NCBI GenBank assembly: GCA_938003745.1
Contig: CALKXS010000136.1
Location: 1 to 40,691, forward strand
Origin: an uncultured Algibacter sp.
GTDB lineage: Bacteria; Bacteroidota; Bacteroidia; Flavobacteriales; Flavobacteriaceae
DNA length: 40,691 bases
Reading direction: 5' to 3'
This document shows, one piece after another, positions 17,646 to 25,564 of this stretch. Every line of letters starts with the position of its first letter. Position 1 is the first letter of the stretch. A program made the translations under genes and the position numbers. The notes under the pieces were generated by a model, which searched no databases, was not told the origin of the DNA, and was given only the letters and a program-made list of their open reading frames with translations.

Positions 17646-18497
17646 GTGCAATTAAAAATAACAATAGTATTATCTGCTTTGATAGTATCGTCTTGTACTT
17701 TTTTAAAAAATACAGACGAGAAAAAACCTGTAGCCAGAGTTAATGAATCTTTTTTGTATTATGATGATATAAAAGATTTGGTAACTGAAGGTGTTAGTAA
17801 AGAAGATAGTACATTATTGGTTCAAAATTATATAAATAGTTGGGCAACACAGCAATTGTTTATGGATGGTGCTGTTGTTAATTTAAGCGAAGAAAAGCAA
17901 ACGTCATTTAATAAGTTAGTAGAAGAATATAAAAGCGATTTGTATACCAAGGCATATATTGAAGCTCTAGTAAAACGAGCCATTGATACAGTGGTTACTC
18001 AAGAAGAGGCTCAAAAGTATTATGACATAAATAAGGATGTTTTTAAATTAAATGAAGAGTTATTAAAATTTAGATATGTTCATGTTGATGAAAATATGAT
18101 AGATTTTGACGCTATTAAAACTAAATTTAAAAATTTTAATCAAGAAGATAAAAAGGAATTAGACTCTATTTCTATTCAGTTTAAATCATATTCATTAAAT
18201 GATTCTATTTGGGTAAAAGTAGATCAGGTTGTAAATAAAATCTCCAGTATAAATTCTGAAAATAAGAATCAACTGTTAAAAAAATCTAATTTTGTACAGC
18301 TCAAAGATTCATTAGGAGTATATTTGATGCGAATTAACGATGTTTTGCTGCGTAATGATACAGCTCCGTTAGAATATGTTAGATTAACAATAGATCAAAT
18401 CATTATAAACAAAAGAAAACTGGAGCTTATCAGAGAATTAGAAAAGGATATTACAAGAGATGCGATTAAAAATAAACAATTTGAAATTTACAATTAA
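17646..18497 (+). CDS. Lipoprotein related to SurA/PpiC chaperones, no obvious isomerase core
   Basis: 283 residues from a GTG start placed directly after the preceding TAA; this start gives a clean lipoprotein signal with lipobox LIVSSC (Cys17). The protein resembles the N-terminal chaperone part of SurA-like proteins (KPVARVNESFLYYDDIKDLV), but I do not see the parvulin active-site segments (SHILI, GFHII). It may be a chaperone-only partner of the two flanking PpiC proteins. It overlaps the next gene by 38 bp if that gene starts at 18460. Confidence 0.72.
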   Translation: MQLKITIVLSALIVSSCTFLKNTDEKKPVARVNESFLYYDDIKDLVTEGVSKEDSTLLVQNYINSWATQQLFMDGAVVNLSEEKQTSFNKLVEEYKSDLYTKAYIEALVKRAIDTVVTQEEAQKYYDINKDVFKLNEELLKFRYVHVDENMIDFDAIKTKFKNFNQEDKKELDSISIQFKSYSLNDSIWVKVDQVVNKISSINSENKNQLLKKSNFVQLKDSLGVYLMRINDVLLRNDTAPLEYVRLTIDQIIINKRKLELIRELEKDITRDAIKNKQFEIYN

Positions 18498-19914
18498 TTT
18501 GAAACAGATATTAGTTTTAGGAGTAACATTATTTTTTATAAATGTTATTTCTGCGCAAGAAGTTATTGAAGAAGAGGTAAAAGAAGAGGATGTAAAACAG
18601 ATTAGTATAACCAAAGCGTCGTCAAGTTTAAAAAAAGTAGATGGGGTTGCTGCTGTTATTGGAGACTTCATTGTTTTAGATTCAGATATAGATAAATCTT
18701 TTTTACAACTACAAGCATCAGGAGTAAATACAAAAGATATTACACGTTGCCAGTTGTTTGGGAAGTTGTTAGAAGATAAATTATATGCGCATCATGCTAT
18801 TCAAGATAGTGTACCTGTGTCTAATGCAGAGATTAGAAAAAGTGTAGATTACCAAATACAACAGTTTTTACAACAAGTTGGTGGTGATATGAAAAAACTT
18901 TTAGATTTCTATAAAAAAGAAGATGAGCAAAGTTTTAGAGATGAAATGTTCGAAATAAATAAATCGAATATGTTAGCTCAAAGAATGCAAGCAAAAATTG
19001 TAGAAGAAGTTGAAGTTACTCCAGAAGAAGTGCGTGTGTTTTTTAATAAAATCCCAAAAGACGAGCGTCCAAGATTTGGAACGGAGTTAAAAGTTGCTCA
19101 TATAGTCATAGAGCCTAAAATAACCAAAGAAGAAAAGCAAAAGGTTATTGATAGACTTAAGGGGTTTAAAGAAGATGTTGATAATGGTGCTAGTTTTAGA
19201 TCTAAAGCTATTCTTTATGGGCAAGATCCAGGTTTAAAACAATCTGGTTATACTTATACATTAAACAAAAAACAACCAAGAATGGTTAAAGAGTTTAGGC
19301 AAGCTGCTTTTTCTTTGCAAGAAGGGCAAGTTTCTGAACCTTTTGAAACAGATTTTGGTTTCCATATTATTCACCTTCAAAAAATAAGAGGTCAAGAGTA
19401 CGATGTGAGTCATATTTTATTAAAGGCAGAATATTCTACAGCGGCACTTATTGAGGCTAAAGAAAAATTAGAGAGCATAAGAAAACGAATTGTTGATGGT
19501 GAAATTAGTTTTGCTGATGCAGCAAAGGAAGCTAGTGATGAAAAAGATACCAAAAACAACGGAGGACAACTTATAAACCCAGAAACTCAAGATTATAATT
19601 TTGAATTAACAAGAATGGATCCAGGCTTATATGCTCAAATTCAAGACTTGAAAGATGGAGAGGTTAGTTTGGTTTTAGCAGATCAAGATAGAAGTCAAAA
19701 TAAGAAGTTTAAAATTATGACGGTTACGGATAGAATTGATGAGCATGAAGCTGACTATGTTCGTGATTTTTTAAAGATAAAAGAACAAGCTCTTAATGAG
19801 AAAAAACTAAAGGCTATTGAAAAATGGCAAACAGAAAAGATTCTTGATACTTATATTAAAATTACAGGGAAAAATAGAGATTGTGAGTTTTCTAGTAATT
19901 GGTTAAAAAAGTAA
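18460..19914 (+). CDS. surA: SurA-like peptidylprolyl isomerase
   Basis: 484 residues from ATG 18460 (overlapping the lipoprotein gene; a later TTG near 18498 is possible and would leave the signal peptide intact). The signal peptide ends VISAQ. A SurA N-domain (VAAVIGDFIVLDSDIDKSF) is followed by two parvulin domains: LKVAHIVIEPK to FGFHIIHLQKIRG, and VSHILLKAEY to NGGQLINPET. Layout and length match SurA, the periplasmic chaperone for outer-membrane proteins. Third member of the PpiC operon, with moxR 4 bp downstream. Confidence 0.9.
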   Translation: MRLKINNLKFTINLKQILVLGVTLFFINVISAQEVIEEEVKEEDVKQISITKASSSLKKVDGVAAVIGDFIVLDSDIDKSFLQLQASGVNTKDITRCQLFGKLLEDKLYAHHAIQDSVPVSNAEIRKSVDYQIQQFLQQVGGDMKKLLDFYKKEDEQSFRDEMFEINKSNMLAQRMQAKIVEEVEVTPEEVRVFFNKIPKDERPRFGTELKVAHIVIEPKITKEEKQKVIDRLKGFKEDVDNGASFRSKAILYGQDPGLKQSGYTYTLNKKQPRMVKEFRQAAFSLQEGQVSEPFETDFGFHIIHLQKIRGQEYDVSHILLKAEYSTAALIEAKEKLESIRKRIVDGEISFADAAKEASDEKDTKNNGGQLINPETQDYNFELTRMDPGLYAQIQDLKDGEVSLVLADQDRSQNKKFKIMTVTDRIDEHEADYVRDFLKIKEQALNEKKLKAIEKWQTEKILDTYIKITGKNRDCEFSSNWLKK

Positions 19915-19918
19915 ATAT

Positions 19919-20872
19919 ATGTCAGATGTTACGGCGGTAAAACAATTTGTAGAGAAATATAAGGCTTTAAAACTTGAAATATCCAAAGTAATTATTGGTC
20001 AAGATGAAGTTGTAAATCAAATATTAATATCCATTTTTTCAGGAGGTCACTCTCTTTTAATAGGTGTTCCTGGTTTAGCAAAAACACTAATGGTTAATAC
20101 TATTGCTCAAGCTTTAGGATTAGATTTTAAACGCATACAATTTACCCCAGATTTAATGCCAAGTGATATACTTGGTAGTGAAATCTTAGACGAAAACAGA
20201 AATTTTAAATTTATAAAAGGGCCCATTTTTGCTAATATTATTTTAGCAGATGAGATAAATAGAACGCCACCAAAAACACAAGCAGCTTTACTTGAAGCTA
20301 TGCAAGAAAGATCGGTTACAGTTGCTGGTCATCAATATAAATTAGATTTACCTTATTTTGTTTTAGCAACACAAAATCCTATTGAGCAAGAAGGAACGTA
20401 TCCGTTACCAGAAGCACAGTTAGATCGTTTTATGTTTGCTATCAATTTAGAATATCCAACATTTGAAGAAGAAGTACAGGTTGTAAAAGCAACTACAAGT
20501 GATTCAAAATCTGAAATTAACGCATTATTTAATGCTAAAGAAATTGTAGGATTTCAAAATTTGATAAGACGTATTCCTGTTTCAGATAACGTTATAGAGT
20601 ACGCAGTTTCTATGGTAGGTAAAACAAGACCAAATGGAAATACGACTTCAGGTTTAGTTAAAGATTATATTGATTGGGGAGCAGGACCAAGAGCATCACA
20701 AAATATAATTCTGGCAGCAAAAACACATGCTGTCATTAATGGCAAACTATCACCAGATACGGAAGATGTTCAAGCTGTAGCCATTAGTATTCTTAGACAT
20801 CGAATTATAAAAAATTACAAAGCTGAAGCAGAAGGGATATCCGAAGAGGATATTGTCAAAAGTTTGTTTTAA
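19919..20872 (+). CDS. moxR: MoxR-family AAA+ ATPase
   Basis: 317 residues, full MoxR length. Walker A GVPGLAKT, Walker B ILADEINR, the TQAALLEAMQE segment, sensor 1 ATQNPIEQEG and arginine-finger region LPEAQLDRF are all present. MoxR ATPases act with VWA-domain proteins as chaperones for metal insertion or envelope assembly; no VWA gene follows here, because the next gene is a dead acyltransferase. Co-transcribed with the PpiC genes. Confidence 0.94.
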   Translation: MSDVTAVKQFVEKYKALKLEISKVIIGQDEVVNQILISIFSGGHSLLIGVPGLAKTLMVNTIAQALGLDFKRIQFTPDLMPSDILGSEILDENRNFKFIKGPIFANIILADEINRTPPKTQAALLEAMQERSVTVAGHQYKLDLPYFVLATQNPIEQEGTYPLPEAQLDRFMFAINLEYPTFEEEVQVVKATTSDSKSEINALFNAKEIVGFQNLIRRIPVSDNVIEYAVSMVGKTRPNGNTTSGLVKDYIDWGAGPRASQNIILAAKTHAVINGKLSPDTEDVQAVAISILRHRIIKNYKAEAEGISEEDIVKSLF

Positions 20873-20897
20873 ATAATTGTACATTGACAGAGTTTCG

Positions 20898-22034
20898 ATG
20901 TATATAGATTATAAAAATAGAATATTTGGATTAGACGTAATAGGGGCAATAGCTAGATTACTAGTCTTATTTTCGCATTCAACTTTGCTACTATTTCCAA
21001 ACGAGTATGGCATATTTCTTACAGTAATTCATTTTTTGGAGTTATATGCGTAGATGTTTTCTTTGTTTTAAGTGGTTTCCTAATAGGAGGGATATTATTA
21101 AAACAATTAAATAAGGGAAAAGCAGAATTTAGTAATCTAATTTACTTCTGGATAAGGCGCTGGTTTAAAACATTACCTAATTATTTCTTTGTTCTTATTA
21201 TAAATGTAATCATCTATTGTATTTTCAATCAAGAAGTAGTATCAAGCTTGCATTATTTTTTTTCTTTCTGCATAATTTTAACCAACCCATGCCAGATTTT
21301 TTTACTAACTTATGGAGTTTGTCTATTGAGGAGTTTTCATATATAATAGTACCTATACTTTTTTATGTTTGTCTTTTGTTTTAGAGAGGAACAGATAGAA
21401 ACAAAATTTTTATAACCATAACCTTGCTAATCATAGCTTTTGTTTTTATAGCTAGATTATTTTTTATTTTAACCACAGTATAGAATCTTATAAAGCGTGG
21501 AGTCACGAAGTAAGAAAGGTTGTTGTTTATAGGTTAGATAGCATCTATTTTGGTTTTATTGGTGCTTTTATTGCTTCCTTATTTTCTAAGTTGTGGGAAG
21601 ATTATAAAAGACAGGCTTTCATTTTAGGATTTTCAATTTTTATAATTGTACATGGTGCGACATTCATTTTTAATATAGAACCACAAACAGCTTCTTTGTT
21701 TTTTACTGTTTTTTATTTACCGCTTTTGTCTATTAGCCTACTGTTATTATTTCCAGTATTTTCAACATGGAAAGTTGGAAGTTTTTTAAAAATGCCAGTT
21801 ACTGTTATAAGTTTAATATCATACGCACTATATTTAGTAAACTATTCTTTGGTTTTATTAACTCTTCAAGAGTTTGTTAATATAGAAGAGTGTGCGCTTT
21901 TAGAAAAACTTGAGATTTTAGTTTTATTCTGGCTATTATCATTTGTTTTGGCCTTTGTTTTATATAAGTATTTCGAAAAACCAATAATGAATTTAAGAGA
22001 TTCTCAGTTTATTCGTAAACGTTTTCTTGAATAG
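20898..22034 (+). pseudogene. Acyltransferase family 3 membrane protein, broken
   Basis: Starting at ATG 20898 the frame reads GLDVIGAIARLLVLFSH, the usual start of acyltransferase_3 (OatA-like O-acetylation of surface glycans), then meets TAG 21051-21053. A second frame continues GVICVDVFFVLSGFLIGG, then IRRWFKTLPNYFF. A third gives FNQPMPDFFTNLWSLSIEEFS before a stop near 21382. After more stops the last intact part (21591-22034) encodes the final membrane helices and ends FEKPIMNLRDSQFIRKRF. At least three frameshifts plus stops, so it is dead. The catalytic His in the first helix region (FSH) is still readable. Confidence 0.85.
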
Positions 22035-22265
22035 CTTATCAAATATTCAATTTTGATATTAAAATTATGCTAAATGAATAATCATATTAATTATTAATGT
22101 TACTATAATAATTAAATATAACTAAGACTTGTATTAAGCCGTTTCTTTTTAAAAATTTACATTAAATTTTGTACTTTGCAAAACTTTAAAAAACCAATAC
22201 TAGGGTAGCATTGCAATTACTATTTTATAGGTTTTAGACTTAAACATTTAAAAGAATTCTATTTT
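22035..22265. other. Intergenic region upstream of acnB
   Basis: No ORF. TACTTTGC near 22177 resembles a one-base-short -7 box and may mark the acnB promoter, leaving a leader of about 80 nt. No clear riboswitch or attenuator stem. Confidence 0.3.
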
Positions 22266-25043
22266 ATGAGCATTTATAGCGATTACATCAAGGAAATCGA
22301 AGACAGAAAAGGTCAGGGACTTCATCCAAAGCCAATTGATGGTGCAGAATTAACTAGTGCAATCATTGAACAAATTAAAGATGTAGATAACAAGGACAGA
22401 GAAGATTCTCTTAACTTTTTTATCTATAACGTGTTACCAGGAACCACAAGTGCTGCTGGTGTAAAAGCTAAGTTTTTAAAAGAGATTGTTTTAGGTGAAT
22501 CTGTATTAGAAGAAATTACGCCTGCATTTGCATTAGAGCAATTATCTCACATGAAAGGAGGACCTTCAGTAGAAGTGTTATTAGATTTAGCTTTAGGTAA
22601 TGATGCTGCAATAGCAGAAGACGCTGCTAAAGTATTAAAAACACAAGTGTTCTTATATGAAGCAGATACAGAGCGTTTAGAAAATGCTTTACAATCAGGA
22701 AGCGCTATAGCAAAAGGAATTATAGAGAGTTATGCGCAAGCAGAATTCTTTACAAAACTTCCAGAAATTGAAGAAGAAATAGAAATAGTAACATTTGTTG
22801 CAGGTATTGGTGATATCTCTACAGATTTATTATCTCCAGGAGCAGATGCGCATTCAAGATCAGATCGTGAATTACATGGTCAGTCTATGTTTGAGCACAA
22901 TAAAGACATGCAAAACGAATTATTAGCATTAAAAGAAAAGCACCCAAATAAGCGTGTTATGTTAATTGCAGATAAAGGAACAATGGGCGTTGGTTCATCA
23001 AGAATGTCTGGTGTAAACAACGTTGCATTATGGACGGGTATTTCTTCTAGTCCGTATGTGCCATTCATTAATATTGCACCAGTAATTGCTGGTACAAATG
23101 GTATTGCTCCAATTTTCTTAACAACTGTTGGTGTAACTGGTGGTATTGGTATAGATTTAAAGAACTGGGTAAAACAAAAAGATGCAGACGGAAATACTAT
23201 TGTAGATGAAGAAGGAGATGCTATCTTAAAAGAAGAGTATTCTGTAGCAACAGGTACAGTTTTTACAATTAATACAAAAACAAAACAATTATTTAAAGAT
23301 GGTAAAGCAGTAAAAGATATTTCTACAGCTTTAACACCACCAAAACAAGAATTTATTAAAGCAGGAGGTTCTTATGCTGTTGTTTTTGGTAAGAAACTAC
23401 AAACTTTTGCTTGTAAACTTTTAGGAATTGATGTTCCTCAAGTGTATGCAGTTGCAAAAGAAGTTTCTATCGAGGGGCAAGGTTTAACTGCTGTTGAAAA
23501 AATATTTAATAAAAATGCGGTAGGAACTACACCAGGTAAAACATTACATGCTGGTTCTAACGTAAGAGTAGAAGTTAACATTGTAGGGTCTCAAGATACT
23601 ACAGGATTAATGACGTCTCAAGAATTAGAAATGATGGCTGCTACAGTTATCTCTCCAATTGTAGATACAGGGTACCAATCTGGATGTCATACAGCTTCAG
23701 TTTGGGATGATAAGTCAAAAGCTAACATTCCAAGGTTAATGAAGTTTATGAATGACTTCGGATTAGTTACTGCGCGTCACCCAGAAGGGAAATACCATGC
23801 CATGACAGATGTAATTCATAAAGTATTAAATGATATTGCTGTAGATGATTGGGATGTAATTATAGGTGGTGATTCGCACACACGTATGGCTAAAGGCGTT
23901 GCTTTTGGAGCAGATTCAGGAACCGTTGCCTTAGCATTAGCTACAGGTGAGGCTACAATGCCAATTCCAGAATCGGTTAAAGTAACCTTTAAAGGTGAAA
24001 TGAAACCTTATATGGATTTCCGTGATGTGGTACACGCTACACAATCTCAAATGTTAGATCAATTTGAGGGAGAAAATGTGTTCCAAGGAAAAATTATAGA
24101 AGTACATATTGGTACGTTAACTTCAGATCAAGCCTTTACATTTACAGATTGGACTGCAGAGATGAAGGCAAAAGCATCTATCTGTATTTCTGAGGATGAT
24201 ACTTTAATTGAGTCATTAGAAATCTCTAGAGATCGTATCCAAATTATGATTGATAAGGGAATGGATAACCCTAAGCAAGATCTTAAAGGATTAGTTGACA
24301 AGGCAAATAGCAGAATCACTGAAATTAAAACAGGAATTAAATCAGCATTAAGGCCAGATGCAGATGCTAAGTATTTTGCAGATGTTGTTATCGATTTAGA
24401 TAAGATTGTTGAACCAATGATTGCAGATCCAGATGTAAATAATGAAGATGTATCTAAGCGTTATACGCATGATTGTATAAATCCATTATCTTTTTACGGA
24501 GGAACTAAGAAAGTAGATTTAGGTTTCGTAGGTTCTTGTATGGTTCATAAAGGCGATATGAAAATATTAGCTCACATGTTAAAGAACATAGAAGCACAAC
24601 ACGGTAAGGTAGAATTTAAAGCACCTTTAGTTGTTGCACCACCAACATATAATATTGTTGATGAGTTAAAAGAAGAAGGAGACTGGGAAGTTCTTGTAAG
24701 ATATTCTGGGTTTGAGTTTGACGATAACGCACCTAAAGCAGCAGCTCGTACTAAATATGAAAACATGTTGTATTTAGAGCGTCCAGGTTGTAGTTTATGC
24801 ATGGGTAACCAAGAAAAAGCAGAAGCAGGAGATACGGTAATGGCAACATCTACACGTTTATTCCAAGGAAGAGTTGTTAGAGATACAGATGAGAAGAAAG
24901 GAGAATCTTTATTGTCATCTACTCCAGTAGTAGTACTATCTACAATTTTAGGAAGAACACCAACTTTGTCAGAATATCAAGCAGCTGTTGAAGGTATTGT
25001 TTTAACTAAGTTTAAGCCTTCTTCAAAGCAATTAGTAGGGTAA
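22266..25043 (+). CDS. acnB: Bifunctional aconitate hydratase 2 / 2-methylisocitrate dehydratase
   Basis: 925 residues with the AcnB domain order: N-terminal HEAT-like helical domain (about 1-160), swivelling domain, then the Fe-S catalytic domains. Visible cluster ligands are in VGSCMVHKGD and RPGCSLCMGNQ. The substrate segments TGYQSGCHTASVW and GGDSHTRMAKGVAFGAD are also present. It isomerises citrate and isocitrate in the TCA cycle. It carries a strong terminator (25071-25100). A second aconitase of different subfamily lies 4.2 kb downstream across an accessory insert. Confidence 0.96.
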   Translation: MSIYSDYIKEIEDRKGQGLHPKPIDGAELTSAIIEQIKDVDNKDREDSLNFFIYNVLPGTTSAAGVKAKFLKEIVLGESVLEEITPAFALEQLSHMKGGPSVEVLLDLALGNDAAIAEDAAKVLKTQVFLYEADTERLENALQSGSAIAKGIIESYAQAEFFTKLPEIEEEIEIVTFVAGIGDISTDLLSPGADAHSRSDRELHGQSMFEHNKDMQNELLALKEKHPNKRVMLIADKGTMGVGSSRMSGVNNVALWTGISSSPYVPFINIAPVIAGTNGIAPIFLTTVGVTGGIGIDLKNWVKQKDADGNTIVDEEGDAILKEEYSVATGTVFTINTKTKQLFKDGKAVKDISTALTPPKQEFIKAGGSYAVVFGKKLQTFACKLLGIDVPQVYAVAKEVSIEGQGLTAVEKIFNKNAVGTTPGKTLHAGSNVRVEVNIVGSQDTTGLMTSQELEMMAATVISPIVDTGYQSGCHTASVWDDKSKANIPRLMKFMNDFGLVTARHPEGKYHAMTDVIHKVLNDIAVDDWDVIIGGDSHTRMAKGVAFGADSGTVALALATGEATMPIPESVKVTFKGEMKPYMDFRDVVHATQSQMLDQFEGENVFQGKIIEVHIGTLTSDQAFTFTDWTAEMKAKASICISEDDTLIESLEISRDRIQIMIDKGMDNPKQDLKGLVDKANSRITEIKTGIKSALRPDADAKYFADVVIDLDKIVEPMIADPDVNNEDVSKRYTHDCINPLSFYGGTKKVDLGFVGSCMVHKGDMKILAHMLKNIEAQHGKVEFKAPLVVAPPTYNIVDELKEEGDWEVLVRYSGFEFDDNAPKAAARTKYENMLYLERPGCSLCMGNQEKAEAGDTVMATSTRLFQGRVVRDTDEKKGESLLSSTPVVVLSTILGRTPTLSEYQAAVEGIVLTKFKPSSKQLVG

Positions 25044-25070
25044 TCAAATAAGATTACATAATAATATTTT

Positions 25071-25100
25071 AAAAGTCCGAGTTTATAGCTCGGACTTTTT
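25071..25100 (+). terminator. Intrinsic terminator of acnB
   Basis: AAAAGTCCGAG (25071-25081) and CTCGGACTTTT (25089-25099) form a perfect 11-bp stem with a 7-nt loop, followed by TTTCTTTTT. It lies 27 nt after the acnB stop. Confidence 0.88.
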
Positions 25101-25117
25101 CTTTTTAAGCGTGATTG

Positions 25118-25161
25118 TCACTTCGAGTGATTCCGAAGCATGAGGAATTGTATCGAGAAGT
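25118..25161. repeat. Dispersed repeat, ACTTCGA / TCGAGAAGT type
   Basis: ACTTCGAGTGATTCCGAAGC at its start and TATCGAGAAGT at its end form an imperfect inverted repeat. This resembles the short dispersed repeats common between genes in flavobacterial genomes (recognised from memory). Single copy in this window. Confidence 0.5.
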
Positions 25162-25162
25162 T

Positions 25163-25190
25163 GGGCGTTACCACAAGGGTCGGGCTTTAC
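25163..25190. repeat. Dispersed repeat, GGGCGTTACC left half
   Basis: GGGCGTTACCACAAGGGTCG and the following GGCTTT match the left part of the fuller copy at 32131-32225. The right part of the element seems to be at 25411-25437, some 220 bp away, as if this copy had been split. Confidence 0.55.
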
Positions 25191-25274
25191 TCATTGGTTT
25201 CTATTTTAAATTAATGAATTCGTGAATATAAATATTTCACTACTCAATCTTTTTAAAATTTTAGGAGTCAAACA

Positions 25275-25350
25275 TCATTGCGAGTATAACGAAGCAATCT
25301 CTTTATTGCAGCAGATTACTTCGTCGTGAAAAAACGCCTCGTAATGACGA
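25275..25350. repeat. Dispersed palindromic repeat, CATTGCGAG type, copy 1
   Basis: CATTGCGAG (25276-25284) pairs imperfectly with CTCGTAATG (25339-25347), and ACGAAGCAATCT with AGATTACTTCGT inside, giving a long imperfect cruciform. A diverged second copy is at 31581-31669 after the other aconitase gene. Confidence 0.6.
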
Positions 25351-25390
25351 CTTATTTGTTAGGTTTTAAAAAGGATTTCAAACATTTAGC

Positions 25391-25437
25391 CTGCGGTGAG
25401 CGCAGTTGAACCGTTCAATCACTAACGCGGGTATTTG
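25391..25437. repeat. Short repeat fragments: CTGCGgtgagCGCAG and TTCAATCxCTAACGC
   Basis: CTGCGGTGAGCGCAGTTGAA carries a 5-bp stem with a 5-nt loop. The adjoining CCGTTCAATCACTAACGCGG matches the right part of the repeat at 32194-32213 (CGCTTCAATCCCTAACGC). Together with the preceding repeats these fill most of the gap between acnB and the accessory insert. Confidence 0.5.
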
Positions 25438-25487
25438 TTACTTGTGGTTTATTATGTGAATTTTTGTCTTTTTTTTTGGAGAGTTTC

Positions 25488-25554
25488 ATTTAACGTTTAC
25501 TGTATGGTGTCGTAGCATCCCGCAGGGTGCTATGCACTATACAGATTGTTGTGT
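25488..25554 (-). other. attC-like hairpin at the 3' end of the accessory cassette
   Basis: A long imperfect stem: CTGTATGGTGTCGTAGCATC (starting 25500) pairs with GGGTGCTATGCACTATACAG (25525-25544) around a CGCA loop, with three G-T pairs and one bulged T. Flanking it on the plus strand are ATTTAAC (25488-25494) and GTTGTGT (25548-25554). Read on the minus strand, in the direction of the adjacent gene, the distal box is GTTAAAT, a full match to the integron R' box GTTRRRY. The proximal ACACAAC matches RYYYAAC in six of seven positions. Size (67 bp), bulge and position behind the gene fit attC; no integrase is in the window. Confidence 0.4.
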
Positions 25555-25564
25555 TTTGGTGTTT

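Noticed and set aside
25118-25437. Possible CRISPR array in the repeat-rich gap after acnB
   Set aside because: The repeats are of different kinds, unevenly spaced, palindromic and also found elsewhere; no cas genes are present.
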